From Pseudanabaena mucicola FACHB-723 (GTDB lineage: Bacteria > Cyanobacteriota > Cyanobacteriia > Pseudanabaenales > Pseudanabaenaceae): a stretch of DNA of 34,046 bases. The first letter of the stretch is position 1. Each line of letters opens with the position of its first letter. Below, one piece after another: positions 25,310 to 32,860 of the stretch. A program made the translations under genes and the position numbers. Location of the stretch: positions 1-34,046 of the forward strand of contig NZ_JACJQB010000038.1 of NCBI RefSeq assembly GCF_014696385.1. The letters run 5' to 3'. Below the pieces are notes generated by a model. It saw only the letters and a list, made by a program, of their open reading frames with translations. It did no database searches and was not told the DNA's origin.

Positions 25310-26782
25310 ATGTTTGAATCTGCGGAAATAGGACACAAAATCAGTAAATCTGAGTATGAAGCACAGGAATCCACATTACGGATTCAACTCCTAGAAATAC
25401 AAGAAGAACTCAAAAACGCTTCCTTCCCAGTCATTATCTTAATCGGGGGTGTTGATGGCGCAGGCAAAGGTGAAACCGTCAACCTTCTCCATGAATGGAT
25501 TGATCCTCGGCATCTAGAAACCCATGCCTTTGGCGCAGCTTCTGACGAAGAGCGGGAACGCCCTGAAGCATGGCGGTTCTGGCGAGTTCTCCCTCCTAAG
25601 GGCAAAATCGGCATTCTCTTCGGCTCATGGTATACCCACCCGATCATCGATCGCGTTTATGGCAAAACCAAAATTGCTGACCTCGATGTTGCCCTCATGC
25701 GAATCAATAGCTTTGAAAAGGAATTAGTCGATGATGGAGCTTTAATTATCAAATTTTGGTTTCACCTTAGTAAGCAGGCGCAATCTGACCGTTTAAAAGC
25801 GCTGATGAAAAATCCTGAAACCCGTTGGCGCGTCACCGATGTCGATTGGCAACACTTCAAGCTATACGACAAATTTCGCCGCACCTCCGAACATGCAATC
25901 CGCACCACTAGCACAGGCGAAGCACCTTGGATCATCGTCGAGGGATCTGACAAGAGATATCGCAGTATCACCGTCGGTAAACATATCCTCAACCTCATCT
26001 CCAAACGTCTCGCCACCGACAATACTCAAGAAACTAAAATATCTCCCCCTCCCACCCTCATCGAAAATCCCTACACAATCCTCGACACCCTCGATCTCGA
26101 ACAAAGCCTCAGCGAAGAAGAATACAAGAGATTACTCGAAAAATATCAAGGTCGGCTCAATCTCCTCTTCCGTCAAGCTAAATCGATCGGTAAATCGATC
26201 ATTCTCGTCTTTGAGGGCTGGGATGCCGCAGGTAAAGGAGGAATTATTCGCCGCATTACCTCGGCTCTCGATGCCCGCGACTATCAAGTGATTCCCATCG
26301 CTGCTCCCACCGATGAAGAGAGATCGCATCATTATTTATGGCGATTTTGGCGACATTTACCAAGGGCAGGGCGCGTCACCATTTTCGATCGCAGTTGGTA
26401 TGGGCGGGTGCTAGTCGAGAGGGTGGAAGGCTTTGCCTCAGAACCCGAATGGATGCGAGCCTACAATGAAATCGTCAACTTTGAGCAACAGTTACAAGAC
26501 CATGGCACATTGGTACTCAAATTTTGGGTACATATTGACCCCGATGAACAATTGCGCCGCTTCCAACTGCGGCAGGAAACCCCCTACAAGCACTATAAAA
26601 TCACCGATGAAGATTTTCGCAATCGTGCCAAATGGAATGATTACGAACTCGCCGCCAATGAAATGATCGAACGCACCAGTACCGAATTTGCACCTTGGTA
26701 TATGGTCGAGGCAAACGACAAAAAATTTGCCCGTATTAAGGTAGTCAAAACTCTTTGCGATCGCCTCAAAAAATCTCTCTAA
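25310..26782 (+). CDS. Two-domain polyphosphate kinase 2 (polyphosphate:AMP phosphotransferase type)
   Basis: This 490-residue protein contains two tandem PPK2 domains, the layout of class II PPK2 (Pap), which makes ADP from AMP using polyphosphate. Domain 1 has Walker A GGVDGAGKGE (46-55) but a changed lid/Walker B (FGSWYTHPI). Domain 2 has Walker A GWDAAGKGG (about 303-311) and the full FDRSWYGRV motif plus the ERSHHYLWRFWRHLP helix. One domain is therefore probably catalytic and the other structural, as known for Pap. It is cytoplasmic. No direct link with the CIS genes is seen. An AT-rich hairpin follows the stop. Confidence 0.93.
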   Translation: MFESAEIGHKISKSEYEAQESTLRIQLLEIQEELKNASFPVIILIGGVDGAGKGETVNLLHEWIDPRHLETHAFGAASDEERERPEAWRFWRVLPPKGKIGILFGSWYTHPIIDRVYGKTKIADLDVALMRINSFEKELVDDGALIIKFWFHLSKQAQSDRLKALMKNPETRWRVTDVDWQHFKLYDKFRRTSEHAIRTTSTGEAPWIIVEGSDKRYRSITVGKHILNLISKRLATDNTQETKISPPPTLIENPYTILDTLDLEQSLSEEEYKRLLEKYQGRLNLLFRQAKSIGKSIILVFEGWDAAGKGGIIRRITSALDARDYQVIPIAAPTDEERSHHYLWRFWRHLPRAGRVTIFDRSWYGRVLVERVEGFASEPEWMRAYNEIVNFEQQLQDHGTLVLKFWVHIDPDEQLRRFQLRQETPYKHYKITDEDFRNRAKWNDYELAANEMIERTSTEFAPWYMVEANDKKFARIKVVKTLCDRLKKSL

Positions 26783-26787
26783 TATCC

Positions 26788-26858
26788 AAATTAAAAATAG
26801 CTACGCCATTTTTAATTTTTTATGCCCCAAGAAGCTAGCTCACAAAGTGATCTTCTTG
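26788..26858. terminator. Bidirectional terminator region between PPK2 gene and CIS tube operon
   Basis: AAATTAAAAAT (26788-26798) pairs with 26808-26818 across a 9-base loop, followed by a T-run on the + strand. A second hairpin pairs CAAGAAG (26828-26834) with CTTCTTG (26852-26858), with an inner TCAC/GTGA pair, directly after the stop of the minus-strand tube operon. Confidence 0.7.
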
Positions 26859-26859
26859 C

Positions 26860-27171
26860 TTAGGTTTCTGCTTCCTCTAGCTCATTGATCTGACGATAAA
26901 ACTTTTGTAAATAGCTAAGATCACTCGCAAAGAGATTTTCAATTACCATCGCATTAATCTCATCTAGCCCCCCCAGCTTCGTAATTACCCTAGCTAAAAT
27001 AATCACCGTCGCATAGGCAGGATTAGTCTTCACACGCGGATCACGCATCGGCGTAATCTCATCGATCGCCCTTGATAGACGCATTACACCCTTACGATGC
27101 AAATTCCCATCGCTATCGACATAGCCCTTAGGTAGAGTAAATTCAAACTCAGTTTGAATCATAAATATCAA
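26860..27171 (-). CDS. Small phage-tail-assembly (chaperone-like) CIS protein
   Basis: This 103-residue protein ends the sheath/tube operon, 12 bp after the previous stop. It contains FEFTLPKGYVDSDGNLHRKG, GVMRLSRAIDEI, RDPRVKTNPAYATVIILARV and LFASDLSYLQKFYRQIN, which I recall from a small protein regularly encoded behind tube genes in eCIS loci and annotated as phage tail assembly or baseplate-hub chaperone. It probably helps tube or hub assembly in the cytoplasm and is not part of the particle. MIFM gives two possible start codons four residues apart. Confidence 0.78.
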   Translation of the reverse strand: MIFMIQTEFEFTLPKGYVDSDGNLHRKGVMRLSRAIDEITPMRDPRVKTNPAYATVIILARVITKLGGLDEINAMVIENLFASDLSYLQKFYRQINELEEAET

Positions 27172-27183
27172 CCCACTATTCCG

Positions 27184-27675
27184 TTAACTAATTCGTAAAA
27201 AGTCTCTCACGCTTAACTCTACCTCAGTAACCGCAAACTCCGCACTATCAGCCTTAAAATCAGATAATTTATACCTTACTGGCCAAGCTCCATTAAACCT
27301 AAATCTGGCTTTCTCAATCGAACCTTGATCATAAATAGTCAAATCACCATCCCGAAATTGTTGCGCCCAGTTACCATCTTCTACAGCTTTCAACCAGTTC
27401 CACATCGTCATTGAGAGCGTCAAACCCTGCTTGAGAATAATATTATCGCTTTTGACATTGCCGGGAATTTTCGTGCGTACCACCCGCCCCTTTGTCGAAT
27501 TATTCTTTCCCCACACCTGCGGAGTCACCTCAACAATCTCAATTACCTCTTGAGTACGCGATAGGCCACTACATTCCATAAAGTAACCATCGATTTTCTC
27601 TAGACTACCCTGCAAGGTAATCTCTACATAAAATCGTGAATTAGTTAAAAATTCAATTTGTGGTTCGTCTGTCAT
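27184..27675 (-). CDS. CIS tube-type protein, adaptor variant (Cis5-like)
   Basis: The start is placed at ATG 27675 (MTDEPQIEF) because AGGAG lies 6 bases upstream; a GTG at 27696 is in frame. The 163-residue product is a gp19-like tube-fold protein, with NSRFYVEITL, YFMECSGLSRTQEVIEIVEV, MWNWLKAVEDG, TIYDQGSIEKARFRF and YKLSDFKADSAEFAVTEVEL. It differs strongly from the other two tube proteins and lies next to the chaperone-like gene, fitting the adaptor ring that joins the main tube to the Cis7/hub end. Its separation from the preceding tube gene contains a hairpin. Confidence 0.87.
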   Translation of the reverse strand: MTDEPQIEFLTNSRFYVEITLQGSLEKIDGYFMECSGLSRTQEVIEIVEVTPQVWGKNNSTKGRVVRTKIPGNVKSDNIILKQGLTLSMTMWNWLKAVEDGNWAQQFRDGDLTIYDQGSIEKARFRFNGAWPVRYKLSDFKADSAEFAVTEVELSVRDFLRIS

Positions 27676-27702
27676 GAAAGCTCCTGTGTTGAACACAAAG
27701 AC

Positions 27703-27723
27703 GAGTGACGCGCAGCGTCACTC
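27703..27723. repeat. Intercistronic hairpin between tube genes
   Basis: GAGTGACGC (27703-27711) and GCGTCACTC (27715-27723) form a 9-bp stem with a 3-base loop. It has no T-run, so it more likely affects RNA stability or processing than termination. Confidence 0.75.
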
Positions 27724-27734
27724 ATGCTCAATCT

Positions 27735-28208
27735 CTATGTTTTGCGATGCAAAGACTCATAGACAAACTCGATCGTCTCCGTGGCAAGTCCTTCCGCACC
27801 TGCTTCTAACTTAGTTGATTTATAACTAGAAGGCATTACTCCAGTTACTTCCCAAGTTGCCGCCGCCTCTCCACCTTGGTTGTAGAGAGTGATTGTACCC
27901 GTTTTACGCTCACCTTTAGTTTCAGTTCCACCGCCACCAAGGGCTTCAGAATGGGAAGCGCTGTACCATTTAATCAATCGATCATCCCCAACCGTACAAA
28001 CAAACTCAACGGTAAGCTTACCATTGCTCACGCCTGTAACAGTTGCTTGAATCGCTGACTTGCCAGCTTTAGTCACACCAAAGGACTTCATATCCCCCGC
28101 AGTTTGCAGAGTTATGCTAATACCACCCACACTTTTAACCACCAAGTCATCTAGACCCGATAGATTAAAGTAGTATTTAGAACAGGCTAGAAATTCATTT
28201 TTCGCCAT
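27735..28208 (-). CDS. CIS inner-tube protein, second copy
   Basis: This 157-residue gp19/Hcp-fold tube protein shares the pattern of the upstream copy: SKYYFNLSGLDDLVVKSVGG, ISITLQTAGDMKSFGVTKAG, RKTGTITLYNQGGEAAATWE and a final YKSTKLEAGAEGLATETIEF. It has a Gly-rich loop (ALGGGGTETKGE) not present in the other copy. Either this or the copy at 28304 forms the bulk of the tube; the other may be a minor ring or be used under other conditions. It lies in the minus-strand operon headed by the sheath. Confidence 0.92.
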   Translation of the reverse strand: MAKNEFLACSKYYFNLSGLDDLVVKSVGGISITLQTAGDMKSFGVTKAGKSAIQATVTGVSNGKLTVEFVCTVGDDRLIKWYSASHSEALGGGGTETKGERKTGTITLYNQGGEAAATWEVTGVMPSSYKSTKLEAGAEGLATETIEFVYESLHRKT

Positions 28209-28303
28209 AGTCTATTAACCTCATCATCAGTTTTATATCAGTACCAAACCCAAAAACTTGAAATTCAATTTAATCGATATTTTGATCGACTAAGAAGTTC
28301 TCT

Positions 28304-28777
28304 CTACTTAACGCGATTAATTTGTTCGGCAATAATTTCAAAGGTTTCTACAGCCAGATCCTTACTCTCAGAGTTAAAATCACTAACCTTGTAGGACTTA
28401 ATCCAACAGTTAGTTAAACTCCAACGAATCGCTTCATTATCTTCACTGTCATAGGCAACAATTGAACCATTTTTGCGGCCAGAAGCCCACTTACCTTGAC
28501 CACCTTCACTCTTGGGCATAGTTGTCATCAGCCAATTATAAAAGTCCATATCACCTTCAGTGACATAGACCTCAATGGTAACGTTAGGATTTTCCTCGAA
28601 ACCAGCCGATGTACTCTGCCAAATTGTCTTACCACCCTTAGTTGAGGCTAGGGGCTTTTCATGTCCTGCTGTTTGCCCCGTAAAGCTCACTTCAGAAACA
28701 CTTTTAATCAGTTTGTCAGTCAATCCATCAAATTCTACATAGTATCGACTATTAGGAATTGGTATAAGATCAGCCAT
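28304..28777 (-). CDS. CIS inner-tube protein, first copy (Cis1-like)
   Basis: This 157-residue tube protein directly follows the sheath gene. Family segments are NSRYYVEFDGLTDKLIKSVS, TGQTAGHEKPLASTKGGKTI, VTIEVYVTEGDMDFYNWLMT and YKVSDFNSESKDLAVETFEI. It is equal in length to the second copy but clearly diverged, so the two are paralogues and not a recent duplication. A strong GGAGG site lies just before the ATG (complement of 'cttcctcc' near 28780), fitting high expression as the major tube subunit. Confidence 0.93.
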   Translation of the reverse strand: MADLIPIPNSRYYVEFDGLTDKLIKSVSEVSFTGQTAGHEKPLASTKGGKTIWQSTSAGFEENPNVTIEVYVTEGDMDFYNWLMTTMPKSEGGQGKWASGRKNGSIVAYDSEDNEAIRWSLTNCWIKSYKVSDFNSESKDLAVETFEIIAEQINRVK

Positions 28778-28901
28778 TCTTCCTCCTTGAGATTCTGAAT
28801 TATAGGTCTGTGCTGATAAATCACTATCTTAAAATCTAAAGTCATCCATCGGTAGAAATCACCTTATAAATCTTAAGAAAGTGATACATCCTGAAAACAT
28901 A

Positions 28902-28931
28902 AGAGCAGAACACCCATAGGCATTCTGCTCT
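28902..28931. repeat. Hairpin between sheath and tube genes, possible attenuator
   Basis: AGAGCAGAA (28902-28910) and TTCTGCTCT (28923-28931) form a 9-bp stem just after the sheath stop on the minus strand, followed in that direction by a weak T-rich stretch. It may reduce read-through or protect transcripts, helping set the sheath to tube ratio. Confidence 0.65.
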
Positions 28932-28940
28932 CTCAATTAT

Positions 28941-30653
28941 TTAACTATTAGGCGACCACTGGCTGACGCGGAAAATCACAAATTCAGCAGGGCGGACAGG
29001 ACAAATACCAACTTCGATATATAGGCGACCCATCATCATCGTCTCGTGGGTATTTAACGAAGCATCACATTTGACGTAAAACGCTTCCGAAGATGCACCG
29101 CCAAATAATGCTCCATTACGCCAGAGTCCTTCAAGGAAGTTGCTGACAGTACGGGTGACTCTCGCCCAAAGATCGGTGTCGTTAGGTTCAAAGACAACCC
29201 ATTGAGTCCCAATTTCAATCGACTTCTCGATATAGCTAATTAAGCGGCGGACACTGATGTAACGCCATTGAATGTTGTCTGGCTCAACCAAGGTGCGTGC
29301 GCCCCATACTTTGAATCCGCGATTGTAGCTAGCAAAGTTACGGATACAGTTGATACCAATGGGGTTGAGCATCTCTTGCTCACGCATGTTGGTTTCGTAA
29401 GCCAAACCAAGTACGCCTCTAGGGGTATCGTTAGCAGGAGCTTTGAAGATACCGCGTGATTGGTCAGTGCGACACCATAGCCCCATAACGTGACCGCAGG
29501 GGGGAACGTAGGAAGGCTTACCACCCTTACGAGGATTAGCAACTTTAATCCAAGGATAGTAAAGTGCGCCAAACATGGAGCGACGGTTAAACATGCTCAA
29601 CCATTGGGCGACATCTTGCGGTTTTTGGCGCTCAGGTGGCACTGCCTCCATACCTTTAGATGGCTTGATCGGTGGGGGATCAATGACTGCCATGCGGAAA
29701 GCAGGGCCGGGGAAAGAGTTTTCGCACATGCTGAGCATCATTTCCATGACACCATGCACTTGATCAATGTCGATGAGTCCCAACTCATAGACACGCATGA
29801 GGTCTGGGCAGGCAATCATCGCCGTTTCATCGATTTCAAACATGCCTTGGATGCCAGTGCGGTCATCTCTTTGACCTAGTAAGTCACGGGCAAAACGATC
29901 GATGGAAGAAATGTAGGGAGGAGGAGCAATCTCATAGGCTCCATTGGCGGGGCGGCGCGAGAGGGGCTGTCCACTGGTAGAGATGTCAGCGATGGTGACA
30001 TATTCAGAATCTGCGATCGCAGTAACCACATAATCAGCAACATCAGTCGCCGCCTGTGGATTCATGGTGACATGGTCATAGCGTTCCAACTCTTCACCAC
30101 CACGGGTAACCACAACGCTAAAGAACTCTCCAGTATTTAGGGGTGGCTCAGCATCAGCAGGAGCATCATCGGGCAGAGGCTTCGGTGTACTTTCTTGAAT
30201 CAACACCTTAATGCGATCGCCGCCAGTAGCAGGGAGTGCTAATTGACTCGCTGAAGCATCGGCAGGCTTGATGTTAAACATCAAGGTAGGCTTGTTGTTA
30301 GATGTACCAACGCGAAGTGCTGTCACTTCAGGGGCAGGAGGCTCAGACCCGGGTAGCCTTGTACCAATGCTAGTTACCCAACAACGCCCCCCACCATTAA
30401 CAAACCAACCATTAACCGCAAAGGGCAAGTAAGCATCAAAGTCGGTATATCCATCGGAACCCGGAGCCGCGAAGTATTCACGGTATTGATCCCAAGATGT
30501 CACCATCATCGGTTGAAAAAGCTCAGCATCACCACGCACATCTTCGGTGAATCCAATAAAGCCCGCCACACTAAGACTGATACCTTCAATGGGACGACTG
30601 CCCTTATCAACCTCTTCGACGTATACGCCCGGGGCGAAGTAGTCTAATGCCAT
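28941..30653 (-). CDS. Contractile sheath protein (Cis2)
   Basis: This 570-residue phage-tail-sheath family protein shows the N-terminal YFAPGVYVEEVDKGSRPIEG and SVAGFIGFTEDVRG, which form the arm that links sheath rings, a central variable beta-rich domain (about 110-250), and the conserved C-terminal subtilisin-like fold ending with WRYISVRRLISYIEKSIEIG, NDTDLWARVTRTVSNFLEGL and the C-terminal arm PAEFVIFRVSQ. It is the only sheath gene in the window, whereas Afp and PVC encode three. It heads the minus-strand operon sheath-tube-tube-adaptor-chaperone. The promoter lies in the divergent region at 30654-30864. Confidence 0.95.
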   Translation of the reverse strand: MALDYFAPGVYVEEVDKGSRPIEGISLSVAGFIGFTEDVRGDAELFQPMMVTSWDQYREYFAAPGSDGYTDFDAYLPFAVNGWFVNGGGRCWVTSIGTRLPGSEPPAPEVTALRVGTSNNKPTLMFNIKPADASASQLALPATGGDRIKVLIQESTPKPLPDDAPADAEPPLNTGEFFSVVVTRGGEELERYDHVTMNPQAATDVADYVVTAIADSEYVTIADISTSGQPLSRRPANGAYEIAPPPYISSIDRFARDLLGQRDDRTGIQGMFEIDETAMIACPDLMRVYELGLIDIDQVHGVMEMMLSMCENSFPGPAFRMAVIDPPPIKPSKGMEAVPPERQKPQDVAQWLSMFNRRSMFGALYYPWIKVANPRKGGKPSYVPPCGHVMGLWCRTDQSRGIFKAPANDTPRGVLGLAYETNMREQEMLNPIGINCIRNFASYNRGFKVWGARTLVEPDNIQWRYISVRRLISYIEKSIEIGTQWVVFEPNDTDLWARVTRTVSNFLEGLWRNGALFGGASSEAFYVKCDASLNTHETMMMGRLYIEVGICPVRPAEFVIFRVSQWSPNS

Positions 30654-30864
30654 ATGCCACCCTTTAACTATGTCTATAGAGGTATACAGTAGGGAGGATT
30701 AAATTTAAGGGTTATTAGACTTTAGTCTATACTTCTAGATAAAGTTTAATACTTAGAAATTAGTAGCAAACAATTGACAATTAATTGCTAAGAATTGATA
30801 ACAAGTTTGTTAACAATTACTAAGCAGTAAAGATCTACAGCCAACGATCCGTGACCAATGCTCT
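30654..30864. promoter_or_regulatory. Divergent promoter region of sheath/tube operon and regulator-cap operon with two 14-bp inverted repeats
   Basis: This AT-rich 211-bp gap separates the divergent CIS operons. It holds two perfect 6-2-6 inverted repeats, TAGACTTTAGTCTA (30716-30729) and TAACAAGTTTGTTA (30799-30812), plus several AATTG repeats between about 30770 and 30800. These are plausible operators, for example for the NarL-type regulator encoded just to the right, and would allow joint control of sheath/tube and cap genes. Confidence 0.55.
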
Positions 30865-31563
30865 ATGACAACAACGGCTCAGATAGTATCAGTTTTACTA
30901 GTAGAAGATGACTCTAATTTCCGTCGCGGTTTACACACTTTACTAAGTTTTTACAGTGATGATTGTTATCTCCAGTTCAAAATTGTGGGGGAAGCAACTT
31001 CTTGCATCCAAGCAATCAAACTTGTCGCCGAACAGAAACCAACCCTCATTCTTTTAGATGTCAAATTAGAGTTAAAATCCCCTGAAGATAGTGGACTAAA
31101 GTTGCTTATGGATCTCAAGCGATCAGACTATCATGGGAAAGTTTTAATTTTGTCCGCCCACCGTGAGGATGAATTAGTATTTAGAGCAATGCAACTAGGA
31201 GCAAGGGGATATGTGGCAAAGGAGCGGATTGGCAGTCAACTTTATGAGGCAATTTCCACAGTGATGAATGATGAGATCTTCTTGCCACCTGACATAGCTA
31301 CTAGCTTCTTTCGCATCTTCCATTTCTATTCAGGAAGATCACTCCAGAGTCATTCCAAAATTCACTTGACCGATCGCGAACAGGAGGTTTTAAATTGGCT
31401 GATTAAGGGAGCCTCCAATGAGGATATTTCGCGATACTTACATGTGACCATCGCCACGGTCAAGGCACATCTCACCAGCGTATTTGAGAAATTAGGGGTG
31501 GCCAGTCGCACCCAAGCAATTGTCCGAGCATTGAAGTTAGGTTTAGTGAGTACCGACGAGTAA
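30865..31563 (+). CDS. NarL/LuxR-type response regulator in the CIS locus
   Basis: This 232-residue protein has an N-terminal REC domain with the acidic pocket Glu14-Asp15-Asp16, phospho-acceptor Asp65 (LILLDVKLEL), Ser97 and Lys119, so phosphorylation is likely functional. A LuxR-type HTH lies at about 168-228 (LTDREQEVLNWLIKGASNED and TVKAHLTSVFEKLGV). No histidine kinase is encoded nearby. The cap gene starts 5 bp after its stop, and the sheath operon is divergent, so it very probably controls CIS gene expression through the shared intergenic region. Confidence 0.92.
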   Translation: MTTTAQIVSVLLVEDDSNFRRGLHTLLSFYSDDCYLQFKIVGEATSCIQAIKLVAEQKPTLILLDVKLELKSPEDSGLKLLMDLKRSDYHGKVLILSAHREDELVFRAMQLGARGYVAKERIGSQLYEAISTVMNDEIFLPPDIATSFFRIFHFYSGRSLQSHSKIHLTDREQEVLNWLIKGASNEDISRYLHVTIATVKAHLTSVFEKLGVASRTQAIVRALKLGLVSTDE

Positions 31564-31568
31564 TACCG

Positions 31569-32825
31569 ATGAGTAATTATCTAGCGATCGCAACGGTAAC
31601 AGCAACATTGCAGAGGGTTCTGCAAGCAGTCATTCAACAGGATATTGAAGGTGCAAGAGCCACAACTCTCCCTCCCGGTGGCATCTCGACGGGTGCGCCA
31701 GAAGTCGGTGTAAATATCTTTTTATATCAAGTAGTCAGTAACCATGCCCTAGCCAATTATGACTCCACCCCCAACCGCACCAAGGCAAATCCCCTCAATC
31801 GGCAAGTAGTGGTTGACCTTTATTACATGATGAGTTGCTATGGCAATGATGCCGAATTACAACCACAGCGAGTATTGGGAAGTGTGGTGAGTACCCTCGC
31901 CGATAAGCGTATTCTTACGCCCGAATTAATTCGCTCGACCTGTAATGATGCCACTTTTCCATTTTTAGCAGATTCCGATCTGGCTGATCAAATTCAACAA
32001 ATTAACATTGTGCCTGTAGATATCTCCCTAGAGGATTTATCAAAAGCTTGGTCAGTGTTTTATCAAGTTCCCTATGTGCTATCAATTGCTTATCGAGCTT
32101 GCTTAGTTGTTGTTGAAGGTAGAGAAAACTTCCAAAAAGCTTTACCAATTCGCGACACTTCGCCCGCAGGGATTACACCCTTTCCTGCAACTCCCCATAT
32201 TGAGCAGGTCTTACCCCAAGGCAATCGCTTTGAGCCAATCGTACTCGGTACCGTGGTCATCATTCGTGGGCGCAATCTGCAAAGTCAAACGGTGGAAATT
32301 AAAATCGGCGAATTACTATTCTCACCGTTATCGGTGCAAGATCGCGAAATTACCTTTGCCCTTGCGGAAGTCACCGCAATTCGAGCAGGAGTGCAAAGCA
32401 TACAGGTCTTGCATCGGCTTGCTAGCACTTCGCCACTGATGACCAATACGGTCACTTCCAATGTGATGGCATTTGTATTATGTCCAACCATCATCAATGT
32501 GACGGTGAGTCAACTAGAGGCAGTGGAAGATAATTTGCGATCAGCTTTACTGACTGTGCAACTGGATGTGACTGTACAGGAAAAGCAGAAAGTATCGATC
32601 GCCTTAAACGAGTGGACTACTGACTCCCCTGCAATCTATATGTTTGATCGTCCACCTTTATCAGAGAGCAGCAATATAATTGAAATCCCGATCAATAACG
32701 TTAAGGTGGGAGAGTACCTACTACGCATCAATATTGATGGAGCGGAAAGTAAGCTAGGCATAGACGATAATCCTGGTAGCCCAACCTTTAACTGGTACAA
32801 CAGTCCCAAGATTAGCTTAAGCTAA
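31569..32825 (+). CDS. CIS tube-terminator/cap protein (Pvc16/DUF4255-like N-terminus) with TIG-like C-terminal part (Cis16)
   Basis: This is a 418-residue protein. Residues about 8-190 match the DUF4255/Pvc16_N type: IATVTATLQRVLQAVIQQDI, GVNIFLYQVVSNHALANYDS, VVDLYYMMSCYG and AWSVFYQVPYVLSIAYR. This domain caps the tube and sheath at the distal end. Residues about 200-300 look like an IPT/TIG Ig-like domain (VLGTVVIIRGRNLQSQTVEI, then LLFSPLS), and the remainder is beta-rich. Simple Afp16-type caps are shorter, so the C-terminal Ig-like part is an extension. It lies in an operon with two response regulators. Confidence 0.9.
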   Translation: MSNYLAIATVTATLQRVLQAVIQQDIEGARATTLPPGGISTGAPEVGVNIFLYQVVSNHALANYDSTPNRTKANPLNRQVVVDLYYMMSCYGNDAELQPQRVLGSVVSTLADKRILTPELIRSTCNDATFPFLADSDLADQIQQINIVPVDISLEDLSKAWSVFYQVPYVLSIAYRACLVVVEGRENFQKALPIRDTSPAGITPFPATPHIEQVLPQGNRFEPIVLGTVVIIRGRNLQSQTVEIKIGELLFSPLSVQDREITFALAEVTAIRAGVQSIQVLHRLASTSPLMTNTVTSNVMAFVLCPTIINVTVSQLEAVEDNLRSALLTVQLDVTVQEKQKVSIALNEWTTDSPAIYMFDRPPLSESSNIIEIPINNVKVGEYLLRINIDGAESKLGIDDNPGSPTFNWYNSPKISLS

Positions 32826-32860
32826 ATAGGCTAAATAGACCAATAGATTTTCTCAAAGCC

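Noticed and set aside
25103-25336. Minus-strand 77-codon frame before the PPK2 gene
   Set aside because: It overlaps the PPK2 start, has no ribosome-binding site of note and no recognisable motif.
25862-26104. Frames antisense to the PPK2 gene
   Set aside because: No conserved features, and the sense frame has two clear PPK2 domains.
29490-29879. 129-codon plus-strand frame inside the sheath gene
   Set aside because: The sheath reading frame matches its family over its whole length, so this frame is a shadow.
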